From Rhodoferax sp. (GTDB lineage: Bacteria > Pseudomonadota > Gammaproteobacteria > Burkholderiales > Burkholderiaceae_C), in contig JARLJI010000244.1 in the NCBI GenBank assembly GCA_031291295.1, positions 1 through 64,000 of the forward strand: a stretch of DNA of 64,000 nt. Reading direction: 5' to 3'. Below the pieces are notes generated by a model. It saw only the letters and a program-made list of their open reading frames with translations. It had not been told where the DNA came from and made no database searches. Shown here piece by piece: positions 26,096 to 35,061 of the stretch. Position 1 is the first letter of the stretch. Each line of letters opens with the position of its first letter. Both the position numbers and the translations under genes were made by a program.

Positions 26096-26971
26096 GTGCA
26101 GGTTCTTCAACTGGTGATCAGCGGCATCTCGCAAGGCTGCATCTACGGGCTGATCGCTCTGGGCTTCGTGCTCATCTACAAGGCCACCGAGACCGTGAGC
26201 TTCGCGCAGGGCGAGCTCATGATGCTGGGTGCGTTTGCCGGCCTGGCGGGCATGACGCTGCTGGGCTTTCCGTACTGGCTGGCGGTCATCAGCGCCATCG
26301 TGGCGATGGCGGCGTTCGGTGTGGTGCTGGAGCGCGTGGTGATCCGTCCCATTCTGGGCCAGCCGCAGTTTTCCATCGTCATGCTGACCATCGGCATCGG
26401 CTACGTGGCGCGCGGGCTGATCACCATGATTCCGAACATCGGCACCGAAACCCGCGTGCTGCCCGTGCCCTACAAGGACCAGATCTGGAACGTCGGCACG
26501 CTAGTGCTCAACGTCGAGCAAATGGTGGTGATCGGCGCCACCGGCGTGCTGTGCGTGCTGCTGTTCGCCATGTTCAAGTACAGCAAGCTTGGCATTGCCA
26601 TGCAGGCGTCGTCGCAAAACCAGCTGGCGGCGTATTACATGGGAATCCCGGTGAAACGCATCAACGGCCTGGTCTGGGGGCTGGCCGCCGCCGTGGCAGC
26701 CATCGCCGGGCTGCTGCTGGCGCCGATTACCTTCGTGCACGCCAACATGGGCTTTATCGGCCTGAAGGCGTTCCCGGCCGCGGTGGTGGGCGGCTTCGGC
26801 AGCCTGCCGGGCGCCATCGTGGGCGGCCTGATCGTGGGCATTGTGGAGTCGCTGTCGGGCTTTTACCTGCCCGACGGCTTCAAGGACACGGCTGCCTACA
26901 TCGTGGTGCTGGTCATGCTGGTCATCAAGCCCAACGGGCTGTTCGGCGAAAAACTGCGGAAAAAAGTATGA
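26096..26971 (+). CDS. livH: Branched-chain amino acid-type ABC transporter permease (LivH)
   Basis: 291 aa from a GTG at 26096, with GGAG 5 bases upstream. An ATG at 26091 is out of frame. About eight membrane segments; LIALGFVLIYKATETVSFAQ, the EAA-type loop ASSQNQLAAYYMGIPVKRIN and AVVGGFGSLPGAIVGGLIVG are LivH signatures. First gene of livH-livM-livG-livF-acyl-CoA synthetase. True substrate is uncertain: Liv-type transporters in this order of bacteria also carry aromatic acids or other carboxylates. Confidence 0.88.
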   Translation: MQVLQLVISGISQGCIYGLIALGFVLIYKATETVSFAQGELMMLGAFAGLAGMTLLGFPYWLAVISAIVAMAAFGVVLERVVIRPILGQPQFSIVMLTIGIGYVARGLITMIPNIGTETRVLPVPYKDQIWNVGTLVLNVEQMVVIGATGVLCVLLFAMFKYSKLGIAMQASSQNQLAAYYMGIPVKRINGLVWGLAAAVAAIAGLLLAPITFVHANMGFIGLKAFPAAVVGGFGSLPGAIVGGLIVGIVESLSGFYLPDGFKDTAAYIVVLVMLVIKPNGLFGEKLRKKV

Positions 26972-27038
26972 GAACACCGGTGCGACACGCGCTCCTGACC
27001 ACGTTCGCGAGCCACCGCGGAACCGGCTTGGCCGGGCC

Positions 27039-27088
27039 GCTGGTGGCGCCCCCCTGGGGGGGAGGCGCCGAAGGCGCTTCGGGGGGAG
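27039..27088 (+). repeat. Dispersed repeat family B, related copy B4, upstream of livM
   Basis: GGCGCCCCCCTGGGGGGGAG, then GCGCCGAAGGCGCTTCGGGG GGAG. Rich in hairpins; the last GGGGGGAG lies directly before the livM ATG and acts as its ribosome binding site. It resembles the family-B end segment but lacks the CCCCCACGCTTG head. Confidence 0.5.
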
Positions 27089-27089
27089 T

Positions 27090-28166
27090 ATGAGGTTTAT
27101 CTTCAAGACCGATTACGCGCAGGACATCCGGCTCGCCAAGCACGGCGGGCACGTGTTCTGGTACAGCGCCTTGATGCTGCTGCTGCTCGCCGCGCCCTGG
27201 CTGTTTGCCGAGTACTGGCTGGCGCAGCTGACCTTCGTGCTGATCTACGGCATCGCCGGGCTCGGCCTGATGCTGCTGGCGGGCTTTACCGGCCAGTTCT
27301 CCATCGGCCACGCCGCATTTCTGGGGGTGGGCGCGTACACCCAGGCCGTGCTGACCAATATGGGCTGGCCGTTTCCGGTCGCACTCGCCTTTGCCGGGCT
27401 GCTGTCGGCGCTGGTCGGCGTGATCGTGGGCCTGCCGGCGTTGCGCGTGAAGGGCATCTATCTCGGCATTGCCACGCTGTCGTTCGGCTTCATCGTCGAG
27501 GAAGTGCTGGCGCGCTGGGAATCCGTCACGGGCGGCAACTCGGGCATCCAGGTCAAGGCGCCCGAGATGTTCGGCTGGAAGCTCGATTCAGGTGCCTCGT
27601 TTTATTTCCTGTGTCTGCTCATCGCGGTGGCGTGCACGCTGGCCATCCTGAACCTGCTGCGCTCGCCGACAGGCCGCGCCTTTGTGGCGATCCGCGATTC
27701 GGAAATTTCCGCGCAGAGCATGGGCATCCAGCTGGCCCGCTACAAGACGCTGTCGTTCGCGCTGTCGGCCGCGCTGGCCGGCATTGGCGGCGCGCTGTAT
27801 GCGCACAAGCTGCGCTTCATCTCGCCCGACCAGTTCGACATTCTGCAATCGATCGACCTGCTGCTGATGGTGGTCATCGGTGGCCTGGGCTCGGTGCATG
27901 GTGCGTTCCTGGGCGCGATCTTCCTGATTTCCATGCCGCAGCTGATCTCGCTGTCCAAGGACTACCTGCCCGACGTGATCGGCCAGGCCCCCGGGCTGCA
28001 GGCCGTGGTGTACGGCGCCGTCCTGATCGGCTTCGTGCTGTTCGAGCCGCTCGGTCTGTACGGTCGCTGGCTCAAGGTTCGCACCTATCTGCAGACCTTT
28101 CCGTTCTACCGCAAGGGCACCTTCAAGCGGCAGAAGAGCTTCCAGAAATCGGACCGGCTGCGATGA
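27090..28166 (+). CDS. livM: Branched-chain amino acid-type ABC transporter permease (LivM)
   Basis: 358 aa from the ATG at 27090. About nine membrane segments from residue 25. LivM signatures: [40 protein letters not shown] and [20 protein letters not shown] (EAA loop). It pairs with LivH to form the pore. The intergenic spacer to livH is filled by repeat B4, which supplies the ribosome binding site. Confidence 0.9.
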   Translation: MRFIFKTDYAQDIRLAKHGGHVFWYSALMLLLLAAPWLFAEYWLAQLTFVLIYGIAGLGLMLLAGFTGQFSIGHAAFLGVGAYTQAVLTNMGWPFPVALAFAGLLSALVGVIVGLPALRVKGIYLGIATLSFGFIVEEVLARWESVTGGNSGIQVKAPEMFGWKLDSGASFYFLCLLIAVACTLAILNLLRSPTGRAFVAIRDSEISAQSMGIQLARYKTLSFALSAALAGIGGALYAHKLRFISPDQFDILQSIDLLLMVVIGGLGSVHGAFLGAIFLISMPQLISLSKDYLPDVIGQAPGLQAVVYGAVLIGFVLFEPLGLYGRWLKVRTYLQTFPFYRKGTFKRQKSFQKSDRLR

Positions 28167-28242
28167 CCCCCACGCTCGGCACTTCGTGTCCTTCGCTGTC
28201 CCCCGAGGGGGCCTTCGCGTCTTGGGGCGGCCCAGCGCCGCT
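28167..28242 (+). repeat. Dispersed repeat family B, copy B5 (short form)
   Basis: GACCCCCACGCTCGGCACTT, GCTGTCCCCCGAGGGGGCC and CTTGGGGCGGCCCAGCG. It fills the spacer between livM and livG, starting at the livM stop. Confidence 0.75.
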
Positions 28243-28256
28243 CATGGTTTGCATTT

Positions 28257-29054
28257 ATGAATGATGTGTTGCTCTCAGCCCGAAACCTGAGCGTGCGCTT
28301 TGGCGGTGTGCTGGCCGTCAACAACGTGAGCTTCGATGTGAAGCCCGGCGAAGTCTTCACACTGATCGGCCCGAACGGTGCCGGCAAGACCACGGTGTTC
28401 AACCTGATCAGCCGCATCTACACCCCGACCACCGGCCAGATCGAGTACCTGGGACAGAAATTGACGGACCAGCCGCCGCACAAGATTGCCGCGCTCGGGA
28501 TCGCACGCACCTTCCAGAACATCGAGCTGTTCGAGCACGCCACCGTGCTGCACAACCTGCTGATAGGCCGCCACGTGCACCGCCAGACGGGGCTTTGGAG
28601 CGAGATCTTCTTCACCCGCAAGACGCGCGACGCCGAAATCGACGCGCGCGAAAAGGTCGAGCAGATCATCGACTTCCTCGACCTGCAGCACCACCGCGAC
28701 TCGTTGGTGGCCGGCCTGCCCTATGGCGTGCGCAAGGTGGTCGAGCTGGCCCGTGCGCTGTGCACCGAGCCCAAACTGCTGCTGCTCGACGAGCCCTCCT
28801 CCGGGCTGAACGTGGAGGAAACCGGTGACATGGCTTTCTGGATCCAGGACATTCAGCACGAGCTCGGCATCACGGTGCTGATGGTGGAGCACGACATGAC
28901 GCTGGTCTCCAAGGTCTCGGACCGCGTGCTGGCAATGAACCAGGGCGAAGTGCTGGCCATGGGCACGCCGCGCGAGGTGCAGACCGACCCGGGCGTGATC
29001 GAGGCGTACCTGGGATCGGTGGACGATGTGTCTTCATTGCGGAGGCGAGCATGA
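28257..29054 (+). CDS. livG: Branched-chain amino acid-type ABC transporter ATPase (LivG)
   Basis: 265 aa. Walker [10 protein letters not shown] at 38-46; [11 protein letters not shown]-loop; Walker [15 protein letters not shown]-terminal [24 protein letters not shown] LivG ending. The usual LSGGQ signature is replaced by [16 protein letters not shown], as in many LivG proteins. ATGA overlap with livF indicates translational coupling. No strong ribosome binding site precedes it; repeat B5 lies just upstream. Confidence 0.92.
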   Translation: MNDVLLSARNLSVRFGGVLAVNNVSFDVKPGEVFTLIGPNGAGKTTVFNLISRIYTPTTGQIEYLGQKLTDQPPHKIAALGIARTFQNIELFEHATVLHNLLIGRHVHRQTGLWSEIFFTRKTRDAEIDAREKVEQIIDFLDLQHHRDSLVAGLPYGVRKVVELARALCTEPKLLLLDEPSSGLNVEETGDMAFWIQDIQHELGITVLMVEHDMTLVSKVSDRVLAMNQGEVLAMGTPREVQTDPGVIEAYLGSVDDVSSLRRRA

Positions 29055-29848
29055 GTGCGGCACCCCCACCCGTGAGTGACCAGCCTGTGCTCACACTGCT
29101 CAATGTCGAGAGCGCCTACGGCCCGATCAAGGCAATCCGCGGCGTCAGCCTGCAGGTGCGCCGCAGCGAGATCGCCACGGTGCTGGGCTCGAACGGCGCG
29201 GGCAAGACCACGATTCTCAGGACCATCTCGGGCATCATCGACCCGCGCAAGGGCTCGATCGAATTCAAGGGCGAGAACATCACCGCGCAAGACCCAGCCT
29301 TTATCGTGCAGCAGGGCCTGTCCCATGTGCCGGAGGGGCGCGAAGTGTTCCCGCTGCTGAGCGTGCGCGACAACCTGCTGATGGGCGCGTACACCCGCCG
29401 CGACCGCGATGGCGTGGCGCGGGACATTGAAGTCGTGTTCGGTTATTTCCCGATCCTGCGCGAACGCGCCACGCAGGACGCGGGACTCCTGTCGGGCGGA
29501 CAGCAGCAAATGCTGGCGATCTCGCGCGCGCTGATGGCTGCGCCCGACCTGATCCTGCTCGACGAGCCCAGTCTCGGCCTGTCGCCGAAGCTGACCAAGG
29601 AAATCTTCGAGATCGTGGTGCGCATCAACCGCGAGCGCGGCACCACCATCCTGCTGGTCGAGCAGAACGCCAACATGGCGCTCAACGCCTCCGACTACGG
29701 CTACGTGCTGGAGAACGGCCGCATCGTGATGGAAGACACCTGTGCGCGCCTGCGCGAGAAGGACGACATCAAGGAGTTTTACCTCGGCATGAAGGAAGAC
29801 GGCGTGCGCGGCGAGCGGCGCTGGAAGAAAAAGAAAACCTGGAGATAA
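29051..29848 (+). CDS. livF: Branched-chain amino acid-type ABC transporter ATPase (LivF)
   Basis: 265 aa. Walker A GSNGAGKTT at 46-54, LivF-specific SHVPEGREVFPLLSVRDNLL, signature LSGGQQQMLAISRAL and Walker B LILLDEPSLGLSP. The C-terminus has a basic tail (RRWKKKKTWR). Forms a heterodimer with LivG on the LivHM pore. Its start overlaps the livG stop by 4 bases. Confidence 0.93.
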   Translation: MSAAPPPVSDQPVLTLLNVESAYGPIKAIRGVSLQVRRSEIATVLGSNGAGKTTILRTISGIIDPRKGSIEFKGENITAQDPAFIVQQGLSHVPEGREVFPLLSVRDNLLMGAYTRRDRDGVARDIEVVFGYFPILRERATQDAGLLSGGQQQMLAISRALMAAPDLILLDEPSLGLSPKLTKEIFEIVVRINRERGTTILLVEQNANMALNASDYGYVLENGRIVMEDTCARLREKDDIKEFYLGMKEDGVRGERRWKKKKTWR

Positions 29849-29875
29849 AAGGATGAGCGCAGCGCAGAACCGCTT

Positions 29876-29937
29876 CAAGCAAGCTCGCGCCCCCTCGGGG
29901 GGCAGCGCAGTACACGCAGTGACAAGCGTGGGGGCCA
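29876..29937 (-). repeat. Dispersed repeat family B, copy B6 (short form, inverted)
   Basis: The minus strand reads GGCCCCCACGCTTGTCACTG, CGTGTACTGCGCTGCCCCCC, GAGGGGGCG. It fills the spacer between livF and the acyl-CoA synthetase gene; its GTGGGGGCC end lies immediately before the synthetase ATG. Confidence 0.75.
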
Positions 29938-29938
29938 C

Positions 29939-31795
29939 ATGAGCAATCTTTGGGATTTGAGCCGCCTGCAGCCGAATCGCGACATCGTGATGCCCGGCGA
30001 CACCATTCCCGCCATGTTCTGGAACGCGGTGGAGCAGCGAGCCGGCCAGGTCTGGATGCGGCAGAAAAAACTCGGCATCTGGCACGCCTGGAGCTGGACC
30101 GAGACCGGGCAGGCGGTGCGCGAAATTGCCGCGGGGCTGATCAGCCTCGGGTTCGCGAGCGGCGAATGCACGTCCATCCTGTCCAACACGGTGATCGAAT
30201 GGGTGCTGACCGATCTGGCGGTGCTCAGCTGCGCCGGCGTGGCCAACGGCATCTACCCCACCGATGCGGCCAGCCAGGTGCATTACCTGTGCGAGGACTC
30301 GCGCACCACCATTTTGTTCGTGGAAGACGACGAGCAGCTCGACAAGGCGCTGCAGGTGCGCGCCCAATTGCCTTGCCTGCGCAAGGTGGTGGTGTTCGAC
30401 ATGGAAGGCCTGCGTGAGTTGAGCGATCCCGACGTGCTGAGCCTGGACGATCTGCGTGTGCTGGGTCGGGAGCACCTGGCCCGCCACCCCGACGCCGTGA
30501 GCGAGCGCATCCAGAGCTGCCAGCCGCAGGACCTGGCCATTCTGGTTTACACCTCGGGCACCACGGGCCGCCCAAAGGGCGCCATGCACAGCCACCGCGG
30601 ACTGGTGTTCAGCGCACGCGGCTACAACACGCTGGTGGCGCAGGACGAGCACGACGAGCGCATGTGCTTTCTGCCGCTGTGCCACATTGCCGAGCGCATG
30701 GGGGGCGAATATTTTTCGCTGTATACCGGCGCCAAACTGAATTTTGTCGAGAACCCCGAGACGATTCCCGAGAACGTGCGCGAGATTGCACCGACCGTGT
30801 TCACGGCCGTGCCGCGCGTGTGGGAAAAGTTCTACTCCGGCGTGATGATAGCGCTCAAGGAGGCCAGCGCACTGCAGCAGGCCGCCTATGCCTGGGGCAT
30901 TGGTGTCGGCACTGCGATTGCCGACAGGGTGCTGGCCGGCGAGCCCGTGAATGGCTGGCTCAAAGTGAAGTTCACCGTGGCACGCTGGATTGCCCTGAAC
31001 AATGTACGCAAGCTCATCGGGATCCACCGCGCGCGCTTTTGCGTCACCGGCGCGGCGCCGATTTCACCCGAACTGGTCAAGTGGTACCTGGCGCTGGGCG
31101 TGCCCATGCTGGAGGTCTGGGGCATGACCGAGACCTGCGGCGCCTCCACTGGCGTGCCCGCCAGCCGCATCAAGCCCGGCTCCATCGGCCCGGCGGCCGA
31201 CTACAACGAGGTCAGGCTCGACCCGGCCACCGGCGAAATCCTGGTGCGCGGCACGAACGTGTTCATGGGTTACCTGAACCTGCCCGAGAAAACCGCCGAG
31301 ACGATTGACACGGACGGCTGGCTGCACACCGGCGATGTCGGTACGGTGGACGCCGACGGCTACTTCCGCATCACCGACCGCATGAAGGACATCATCATCA
31401 CGGCCGGCGGCAAGAACATCACGCCCAGCGAACTCGAAAACGAACTCAAGTTCTCGCCCTACATCACCGACGCGGTGGTGATCGGCGACAAGCGCCCGTA
31501 CCTGACCGTGATCGTCATGATCGACCAGGAAAACGTCGAGAAATATGCGCAGGACGCTGATGTGCCGTTCAGCAACTACGCCAGTCTGACGCGCGCCACG
31601 CAGATACAGGATCTGATCCAGTCGGAAATCGACAAGATCAACCAGAAGTTTGCGCGGGTGGAGCAGATCAAGAAGTTCTTCCTGCTGGAGACCCAGCTCA
31701 CGGCCGAAGACGAGGAGCTGACACCCACCATGAAACTCAAACGCAAGCTGGTGGAGAAAAAATACACGACACAGATTGAAGCCATGTACGGCTGA
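29939..31795 (+). CDS. AMP-dependent long-chain acyl-CoA synthetase family protein
   Basis: 618 aa. AMP-binding motif YTSGTTGRPKGAMHSH near residue 205, then GAAPISPELVKWYLALGVPM, EVWGMTET and GWLHTGDVGTVDADGYFRIT, with the C-terminal ITAGGKNITPSELE containing the hinge. Forms acyl-CoA from a carboxylic acid, ATP and CoA. Placement inside a Liv-type transporter operon suggests the imported compound is a carboxylate activated on entry, although long-chain acid activation cannot be excluded. The only ribosome-binding candidate is GGGGG from repeat B6. Confidence 0.88.
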   Translation: MSNLWDLSRLQPNRDIVMPGDTIPAMFWNAVEQRAGQVWMRQKKLGIWHAWSWTETGQAVREIAAGLISLGFASGECTSILSNTVIEWVLTDLAVLSCAGVANGIYPTDAASQVHYLCEDSRTTILFVEDDEQLDKALQVRAQLPCLRKVVVFDMEGLRELSDPDVLSLDDLRVLGREHLARHPDAVSERIQSCQPQDLAILVYTSGTTGRPKGAMHSHRGLVFSARGYNTLVAQDEHDERMCFLPLCHIAERMGGEYFSLYTGAKLNFVENPETIPENVREIAPTVFTAVPRVWEKFYSGVMIALKEASALQQAAYAWGIGVGTAIADRVLAGEPVNGWLKVKFTVARWIALNNVRKLIGIHRARFCVTGAAPISPELVKWYLALGVPMLEVWGMTETCGASTGVPASRIKPGSIGPAADYNEVRLDPATGEILVRGTNVFMGYLNLPEKTAETIDTDGWLHTGDVGTVDADGYFRITDRMKDIIITAGGKNITPSELENELKFSPYITDAVVIGDKRPYLTVIVMIDQENVEKYAQDADVPFSNYASLTRATQIQDLIQSEIDKINQKFARVEQIKKFFLLETQLTAEDEELTPTMKLKRKLVEKKYTTQIEAMYG

Positions 31796-31895
31796 CGCGC
31801 CGCTGGTTAAGTAGTTTCCCTTGCGCGTTAACGCCAATTTGAGTTTCACACGGCCCGGTCAAAAATTCCCACTCACGTCAATCAAGGAGATACGC

Positions 31896-33059
31896 ATGAA
31901 AATGAGGTCCACCCTGGTCCTGGCCATTCTGGCACTGGGCACCACGCTGGCGCTGGCGCAACAGCAAGGCGTCAGCAAGAACGAGATCCTGATCGGCACC
32001 ATCCAGGACATGTCGGGCCCGCTGGCGGGCTACGGCAAGCAGGCGCGCAACGGCATGCTGCTGCGCATCGACGAGGTCAACGAACAGGGCGGCATCCACG
32101 GTCGCAAGCTCAAGCTGGTGTCCGAAGACGACGGCTACGATCCCAAGAAGGCCGTGCTGGCCGCGCAAAAGCTGGTGAACCAGGACAAGATTTTCATCAT
32201 GGCGGGCCACCTGGGCACGGCCCAGAACCTGGCCGCGATGCCGGTGCAGTTTGAGAAGAACGTGATCAACTTCTTCCCGATCACTGCGGCGCGCGAAATG
32301 TACGAGCCCTTCAACCGGCTCAAGTACTCGTTCGCCGCTACCTACTATGACCAGATCCGCCTGGCCCTGCCCAAGCTGGTGAAGGAAAAGGGCGCGAAAA
32401 AAGTCTGCACGATTTACCAGGATGACGATTTCGGCATCGAGGTCGAACGCGGCGCCGAGGCGGCCCTCAAGGCCCTGAACATGCCCTTGACCGAAAAAAC
32501 CACCTATAAGCGCGGCGCGACCGACTTCTCCTCGCAGGTGGCGAAGATGAAGGCCGCGGGCTGCGACCTGGTGGTGCTGGGCACCATCATCCGCGAGACC
32601 ATCGGCACCATCGGCGAATCGCGCAAGACCGGCTTCAACCCGACGTTCCTGGGCTCCAGCGCGGTCTACACCGACCTGATCCACAAGCTCGGCGGCAAGG
32701 CCATGGACGGCCTGTACGCGACCATGACGGTGCAGCACCCGTACCTCGACGAAGCTTCGCAGCCGATCCGCTTCTGGGCCACCAAGTACAAGACCAAGTT
32801 CAATGAAGACCCGACCGTGTTCTCGGTCTATGGCTACGACATCATCGACGCGCTTGCGCGGGCCGCGGACAAGGCCGGCCAGAACCTCACGACCGACAGC
32901 TTCATCAAGGCCATGGACACCATGAAGATCCCGCCCGACATGTTCGGCAGCGACGAGGCCACGTTCAGCCCGACCAAGCGCCTGGGCAGCGACCTGTCGC
33001 GCCTGTCGCAGATCCAGGACGGCAAGTGGAAAGTGGTCTCGGACTACGTGAAACCCTGA
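31896..33059 (+). CDS. Liv-type ABC transporter periplasmic binding protein
   Basis: 387 aa from the ATG at 31896, with AAGGAG 7 bases upstream. Signal peptide about 1-22 (MKMRSTLVLAILALGTTLAL). Body of the LivJ/LivK-like type I binding fold: EILIGTIQDMSGPLAGYGKQ, VSEDDGYDPKKAV, GHLGTAQNLAAMP, then YGYDIIDALARAADKAG. It captures the substrate for LivHMGF. A 100-base gap from the synthetase allows an internal promoter, fitting the usual excess of binding protein. A clear terminator follows. Confidence 0.92.
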   Translation: MKMRSTLVLAILALGTTLALAQQQGVSKNEILIGTIQDMSGPLAGYGKQARNGMLLRIDEVNEQGGIHGRKLKLVSEDDGYDPKKAVLAAQKLVNQDKIFIMAGHLGTAQNLAAMPVQFEKNVINFFPITAAREMYEPFNRLKYSFAATYYDQIRLALPKLVKEKGAKKVCTIYQDDDFGIEVERGAEAALKALNMPLTEKTTYKRGATDFSSQVAKMKAAGCDLVVLGTIIRETIGTIGESRKTGFNPTFLGSSAVYTDLIHKLGGKAMDGLYATMTVQHPYLDEASQPIRFWATKYKTKFNEDPTVFSVYGYDIIDALARAADKAGQNLTTDSFIKAMDTMKIPPDMFGSDEATFSPTKRLGSDLSRLSQIQDGKWKVVSDYVKP

Positions 33060-33077
33060 GCCTGCTCGCCCTCCCTG

Positions 33078-33102
33078 AAAACCGCCTTCGGGCGGTTTTT
33101 TC
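33078..33102 (+). terminator. Rho-independent terminator after the liv operon
   Basis: AAAACCGCC, loop TTCG, GGCGGTTTTTT: a stable stem with a UUCG-type tetraloop followed by a T-run, 19 bases after the binding-protein stop. Confidence 0.95.
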
Positions 33103-33209
33103 GTCTCCGGCTTGAATACGGGCGAATTCGACAGCCGAATCCAGCGTGCCGAAGCTGCCCGCGAGGGCTAAAGTTGAATGCTCACACAACGAGTGAATAA
33201 AGAAAGTCT

Positions 33210-33629
33210 ATGACCACGCACATGACGGGCGACAGGCTCGCGGCGATCGACTGGGACCAGGTCGTGCTGGACCTCGATGCCCAGGGCGGCGCCGTGATCA
33301 AGCGACTGATCGCCCCAGCCGAGTGCCAGGCCATGGCCGCGCTGTATTCGATGGACAAGCTCTTTCGCAGCCGGGTGGTGATGGCGCAGCACGGCTTCGG
33401 GCGCGACTTCAGCGGCGGCGAGTTCGTGATGACGGAGCAGCGCCCGCGCATGCAGTCGCGCGCTATGGTACTGCCGCTGCGCCAGGGCGACGCCGCGGTG
33501 ATTGCGGTGCATCACCGTCCGGTGCAGGGCACGCGCGGGATGTACCGGGTGAATCTTCGGCATGGCGTCAGCCACGTGCGCGCCGGGCAGCGCCACACCG
33601 CCGGCATCATCTTTCACGACGCGGCCTGA
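33210..33629 (+). pseudogene. AlkB-associated 2OG-Fe(II) oxygenase with internal deletion
   Basis: An open frame of 139 aa. The first 64 residues (IDWDQVVLDLDAQGGAVIKR to FRSRVVMAQHGFGR) and the last 75 (DFSGGEFVMTEQRPRMQSRA through RVNLRHGVSHVRAGQRHTAG to IIFHDAA) match the two ends of a family of about 220-240 aa 2OG-Fe(II) oxygenases that is usually encoded beside alkB. The middle, roughly 90-100 residues including the HxD iron-binding motif, is absent; the join is in frame at HGFGR/DFSGG. It is therefore probably inactive. Family length and the missing motif are from memory. alkB follows after 12 bases. Confidence 0.65.
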
Positions 33630-33641
33630 GGGAGTTTGCGC

Positions 33642-34295
33642 ATGACGATGGATTTGTTCGAGGCTGACAGGGCAAGCGAGCCACTATCGAAGGCGCTTGG
33701 CCCCGGTGCGCTGGTGCTGCGCGGCTTTGCCACGCCGCGCGAGACGGCGCTGCTGGCAGATCTGCAGGACGTACTTGCGCTGGCCCCGTTTCGCCACATG
33801 GTCACGCCGGGCGGCTTTCGCATGTCGGTGGCGATGACGAACTGCGGCGCCCTGGGCTGGATCACGGACCCTACCGGCTACCGCTACGATGCCCTGGACC
33901 CGCAAAGCGGCCACCCTTGGCCGCGCATGCCGGCATCCTTCCTGCGGCTGGCCACGGACGCGGCGGCGCAGGCTGGTTTCGAAGGGTTCGTACCCGACGC
34001 CTGCCTGATCAACCGGTACGCGCCGGGCGCCAGACTGTCGCTGCACCAGGATAGTAATGAGCGGGACTATCGCGAACCGATCGTCTCGGTCTCGCTCGGC
34101 CTTCCCGCCGTGTTCCTGTTCGGTGGTCTGGCCAGAGCGGACAAGACGGTGCGCGTGTCGCTGGCCCATGGCGACGTGGTGGTGTGGGGTGGCCCGGCGC
34201 GCCTGCGCTACAACGGCATGCTGCCACTTGGGGAGGGGCAACACCCCCTGACCGAGGGCTACCGCATCAACCTGACGTTTCGCAAGGCGGGTTGA
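33642..34295 (+). CDS. alkB: AlkB-family DNA dioxygenase with distal iron-ligand His replaced by Asn
   Basis: 217 aa from the ATG at 33642, with GGGAG 7 bases upstream. AlkB oxidatively removes N-alkyl lesions (1-methyladenine, 3-methylcytosine). Alignment with the E. coli protein is unambiguous: LSLHQDSNERDYREPIVSVS gives H135 and D137; HGDVVVWGG and the C-terminal YRINLTFRKAG supply the 2-oxoglutarate contacts. The third iron ligand, His187 in the E. coli FYHGIQPL motif, is Asn191 here (RYNGMLPL). Loss of this ligand should abolish or greatly weaken iron binding. Together with the damaged neighbour it suggests a decaying repair locus. Confidence 0.85.
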   Translation: MTMDLFEADRASEPLSKALGPGALVLRGFATPRETALLADLQDVLALAPFRHMVTPGGFRMSVAMTNCGALGWITDPTGYRYDALDPQSGHPWPRMPASFLRLATDAAAQAGFEGFVPDACLINRYAPGARLSLHQDSNERDYREPIVSVSLGLPAVFLFGGLARADKTVRVSLAHGDVVVWGGPARLRYNGMLPLGEGQHPLTEGYRINLTFRKAG

Positions 34296-34328
34296 GCCCG
34301 GCGCTCGTGCCACGCCACACGTTTCGCA

Positions 34329-34380
34329 TTATTTTGGCCTCAAGCCCATATGGAGTATGGGCTATCAGCTACCAAAACAA
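34329..34380 (-). repeat. Dispersed repeat family A, copy A7
   Basis: TTTTGGCCTCAAGCCCATAT, GGAGTATGGGCTATCAGCTA, CCAAAACAA. It has the GGCC / AGCCC block and the GCTATCAGCTACC core in reverse order to A1 and A6, so it lies on the opposite strand. It lies between the convergent alkB and thioesterase genes and contains an internal CCCATA/TATGGG hairpin. Confidence 0.7.
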
Positions 34381-34387
34381 GAGCAAA

Positions 34388-34870
34388 TCAGGACACAATG
34401 TAAGCCGCCGCGCCGCTGGACAGCAGCTTGCCGTCGGCCGCCAGGAACTCCATGCGGGTGGACGCCACGCGCGAGCCCAGGCGCATCACCTGCGCACGCA
34501 GCTCGAAGTGCTCGCCGATGCCGGGGCGCAGGTAGTCGATGCGCAGGTCGATGGTGCCGAGCTTGCCAAAGCGCTGCAGCCGCTGGGCGGGCGACTCGTC
34601 CATGTGGCGCACGCCGATAGCCGCCATCACGGCCAGGCCGCCCATGGCGTCGAGCCCGGCGCTGATCACGCCGCCGTGCAGGCGGTTGTGGGCGTAGTGG
34701 CCCACGAGTTCGGGCTTCATGTCGATGCGGGCGATGACCTGTTCGGGCCGCAGTGAGGTGATCTTCAGCCCGAGCACCTGGTTGAAGACAATCCGCTCTT
34801 CAAAAATGGTTTTCAGGCCGGCGATAAATTCGGGTTCGAACTCGCTGACGGGGACGGTGTGTTTGATCAT
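34388..34870 (-). CDS. YigI-like hot-dog thioesterase
   Basis: 160 aa from the ATG at 34870. Single hot-dog domain with YAHNRLHGGVISAGLDAMGG and LGTIDLRIDYLRPG, the features of PaaI/YigI-like acyl-CoA thioesterases. Substrate unknown. Divergent from the efflux operon across 191 bases and convergent with alkB. Confidence 0.82.
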   Translation of the reverse strand: MIKHTVPVSEFEPEFIAGLKTIFEERIVFNQVLGLKITSLRPEQVIARIDMKPELVGHYAHNRLHGGVISAGLDAMGGLAVMAAIGVRHMDESPAQRLQRFGKLGTIDLRIDYLRPGIGEHFELRAQVMRLGSRVASTRMEFLAADGKLLSSGAAAYIVS

Positions 34871-34929
34871 GCATCCGATTGTCCCGCACGCGGCCATTGG
34901 CGGCGCCACGGCCGCCCCATCATCGAAAC

Positions 34930-34943
34930 TGACAAAACAGTCA
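34930..34943. promoter_or_regulatory. Short palindromic element upstream of the efflux operon, candidate response-regulator box
   Basis: TGACAAAACAGTCA with a further TGATGACAG nearby, about 120 bases upstream of the outer-membrane factor start. It loosely resembles CusR/CopR-type boxes built on TGAC/GTCA halves. Weak evidence. Confidence 0.25.
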
Positions 34944-35061
34944 TGTTGATGACAGCCTGCAGACTGCGCCAGCGTTTAGAGTACGAAAGTTGTCATGCGG
35001 GTGGCCAGCTTTGCCGTTGCCCGCACGCACGCCCGATCCATCGCACCGATCCCCACAGGCC

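Noticed and set aside
28853..31027. 724-codon minus-strand frame opposite livF and the acyl-CoA synthetase
   Set aside because: Antisense shadow of two well-supported genes; no motif in its translation.
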